The position numbers and the translations under genes were made by a program. Shown here piece after piece: positions 5,371 to 5,533 of a stretch of DNA of 5,533 nt. This stretch comes from an uncultured Erysipelotrichaceae bacterium (lineage in GTDB: Bacteria; Bacillota_I; Bacilli_A; RFN20; CAG-288), in NCBI GenBank assembly GCA_902771745.1, contig CACXYG010000087.1, positions 1 through 5,533 on the forward strand. Direction: 5' to 3'. Position 1 is the first letter of the stretch. The number at the start of each line of letters is the position of its first letter. The notes under the pieces were generated by a model, which worked only from the letters and a program-made list of their open reading frames with translations, did no database searches and was not told the DNA's origin.

Positions 5371-5533
5371 TTATTTCTGTTCTTTCTTTCTCTTGATACC
5401 TAAGGCTAAAGCACCTAAGGCTAAGGCACCAGTGATAGAGGAAGCGATAGCAACGGAACCACCGCAACCGCCAGTGGCAGCAGCACCATCTTTACCATCT
5501 TTACCATCTTTACCATCTTTACCATCTTTACCA
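5371..5533 (-). CDS. C-terminal end of a collagen-like surface protein with GGCGG-TM-KRKK tail (partial)
   Basis: Only the last 53 residues are in the window; the start lies beyond position 5533. The visible part begins with G followed by five KDG triplets, a collagen-like Gly-x-y repeat common in surface stalks. Then come GAAATGGCGGS, a hydrophobic segment of about 20 residues rich in Ala, Leu and Gly (VAIASS...ALALGI), and the basic end KRKKEQK before TAA. This is the layout of a C-terminal cell-surface sorting signal (motif, membrane segment, positive tail), but there is no LPxTG. A Gly-rich motif with one Cys takes its place, which recalls the Cys- or Gly-containing CTERM tails (MYXO-CTERM, Synergist-CTERM, GlyGly-CTERM). 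The protein is predicted to be exported and at least transiently membrane-anchored. Its main function cannot be told from this fragment. Confidence 0.85.
   Translation of the reverse strand, partial: GKDGKDGKDGKDGKDGAAATGGCGGSVAIASSITGALALGALALGIKRKKEQK
5398..5427 (-). repeat. 15-bp direct duplication inside the tail membrane segment
   Basis: Two adjacent 15-bp units, acctaaggctaaagc (5398-5412) and acctaaggctaaggc (5413-5427) on the plus strand, differ at one base. On the coding strand they give two successive Ala-Leu-Ala-Leu-Gly units within the hydrophobic segment. A small tandem duplication may have set the membrane-segment length. Confidence 0.7.
5485..5533 (-). repeat. Perfect 9-bp tandem repeat encoding Lys-Asp-Gly
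   Basis: Five identical complete copies of the unit aaagatggt (minus strand) are visible, plus four bases of a further copy, and the array continues past the window edge. The absence of synonymous changes points to recent expansion or ongoing copy-number change by replication slippage. The frame is kept because the unit is a multiple of three. Confidence 0.95.

Noticed and set aside
5485..5533. CRISPR-like direct repeats
   Set aside because: The unit is 9 bp with no spacers and encodes an in-frame Lys-Asp-Gly repeat, so it is a protein repeat.

Overview
The window looks like chromosomal DNA of a low-to-moderate G+C member of the Bacillota, probably an anaerobic gut or rumen Bacilli-type lineage (Erysipelotrichales/RF39-like). 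This is inferred from an AT-rich intergenic region with a Bacillus-type extended -10 promoter, a GGAGG ribosome binding site, a type II lipoprotein signal peptide, strong intrinsic terminators, a cre/LacI-type operator and the style of the surface proteins. Trp is encoded by TGG and every visible stop is TAA or TAG, so nothing suggests a mycoplasma code. No species can be named from the sequence.

All four genes are on the minus strand, so transcription runs from high to low coordinates. In that order they are: (1) the 3' end of a surface protein with a collagen-like Gly-Lys-Asp repeat and a short GGCGG-transmembrane-KRKK tail (5371-5533, cut by the window edge); (2) a hairpin terminator with a poor U-tract (5287-5321); (3) a 366-residue lipoprotein with a Ser/Ala/Pro/Val hexapeptide stalk, an InlB-type (Listeria-Bacteroides) repeat and a CBM6/35-like beta-sandwich (4161-5261); (4) after only 34 nt, a 968-residue family 3 glycoside hydrolase with inverted domain order and a membrane segment at each end (1220-4126); (5) a strong terminator (1157-1191); (6) an AT-rich intergenic region with a cre-like operator, a small inverted repeat and an extended -10 promoter; (7) an SDR oxidoreductase of the gluconate 5-dehydrogenase type (157-930, GTG start); (8) a strong terminator (102-135). 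Bases 1-101 hold nothing I can support as a gene.

The lipoprotein and the GH3 enzyme are probably co-transcribed. Together they read as a cell-surface glycan-processing pair: a lipid-anchored carbohydrate-binding protein and a double-tethered exo-glycosidase facing outward. No promoter is evident in front of the lipoprotein gene, so leaky readthrough from the upstream surface-protein gene is possible. The SDR is a separate cytoplasmic transcription unit, possibly under carbon-catabolite or LacI-family control, with a likely role in sugar or sugar-acid redox metabolism. The features most worth a second look are the GGCGG C-terminal tail, the two-ended membrane tethering of a domain-inverted GH3, and the lipoprotein-enzyme pairing.
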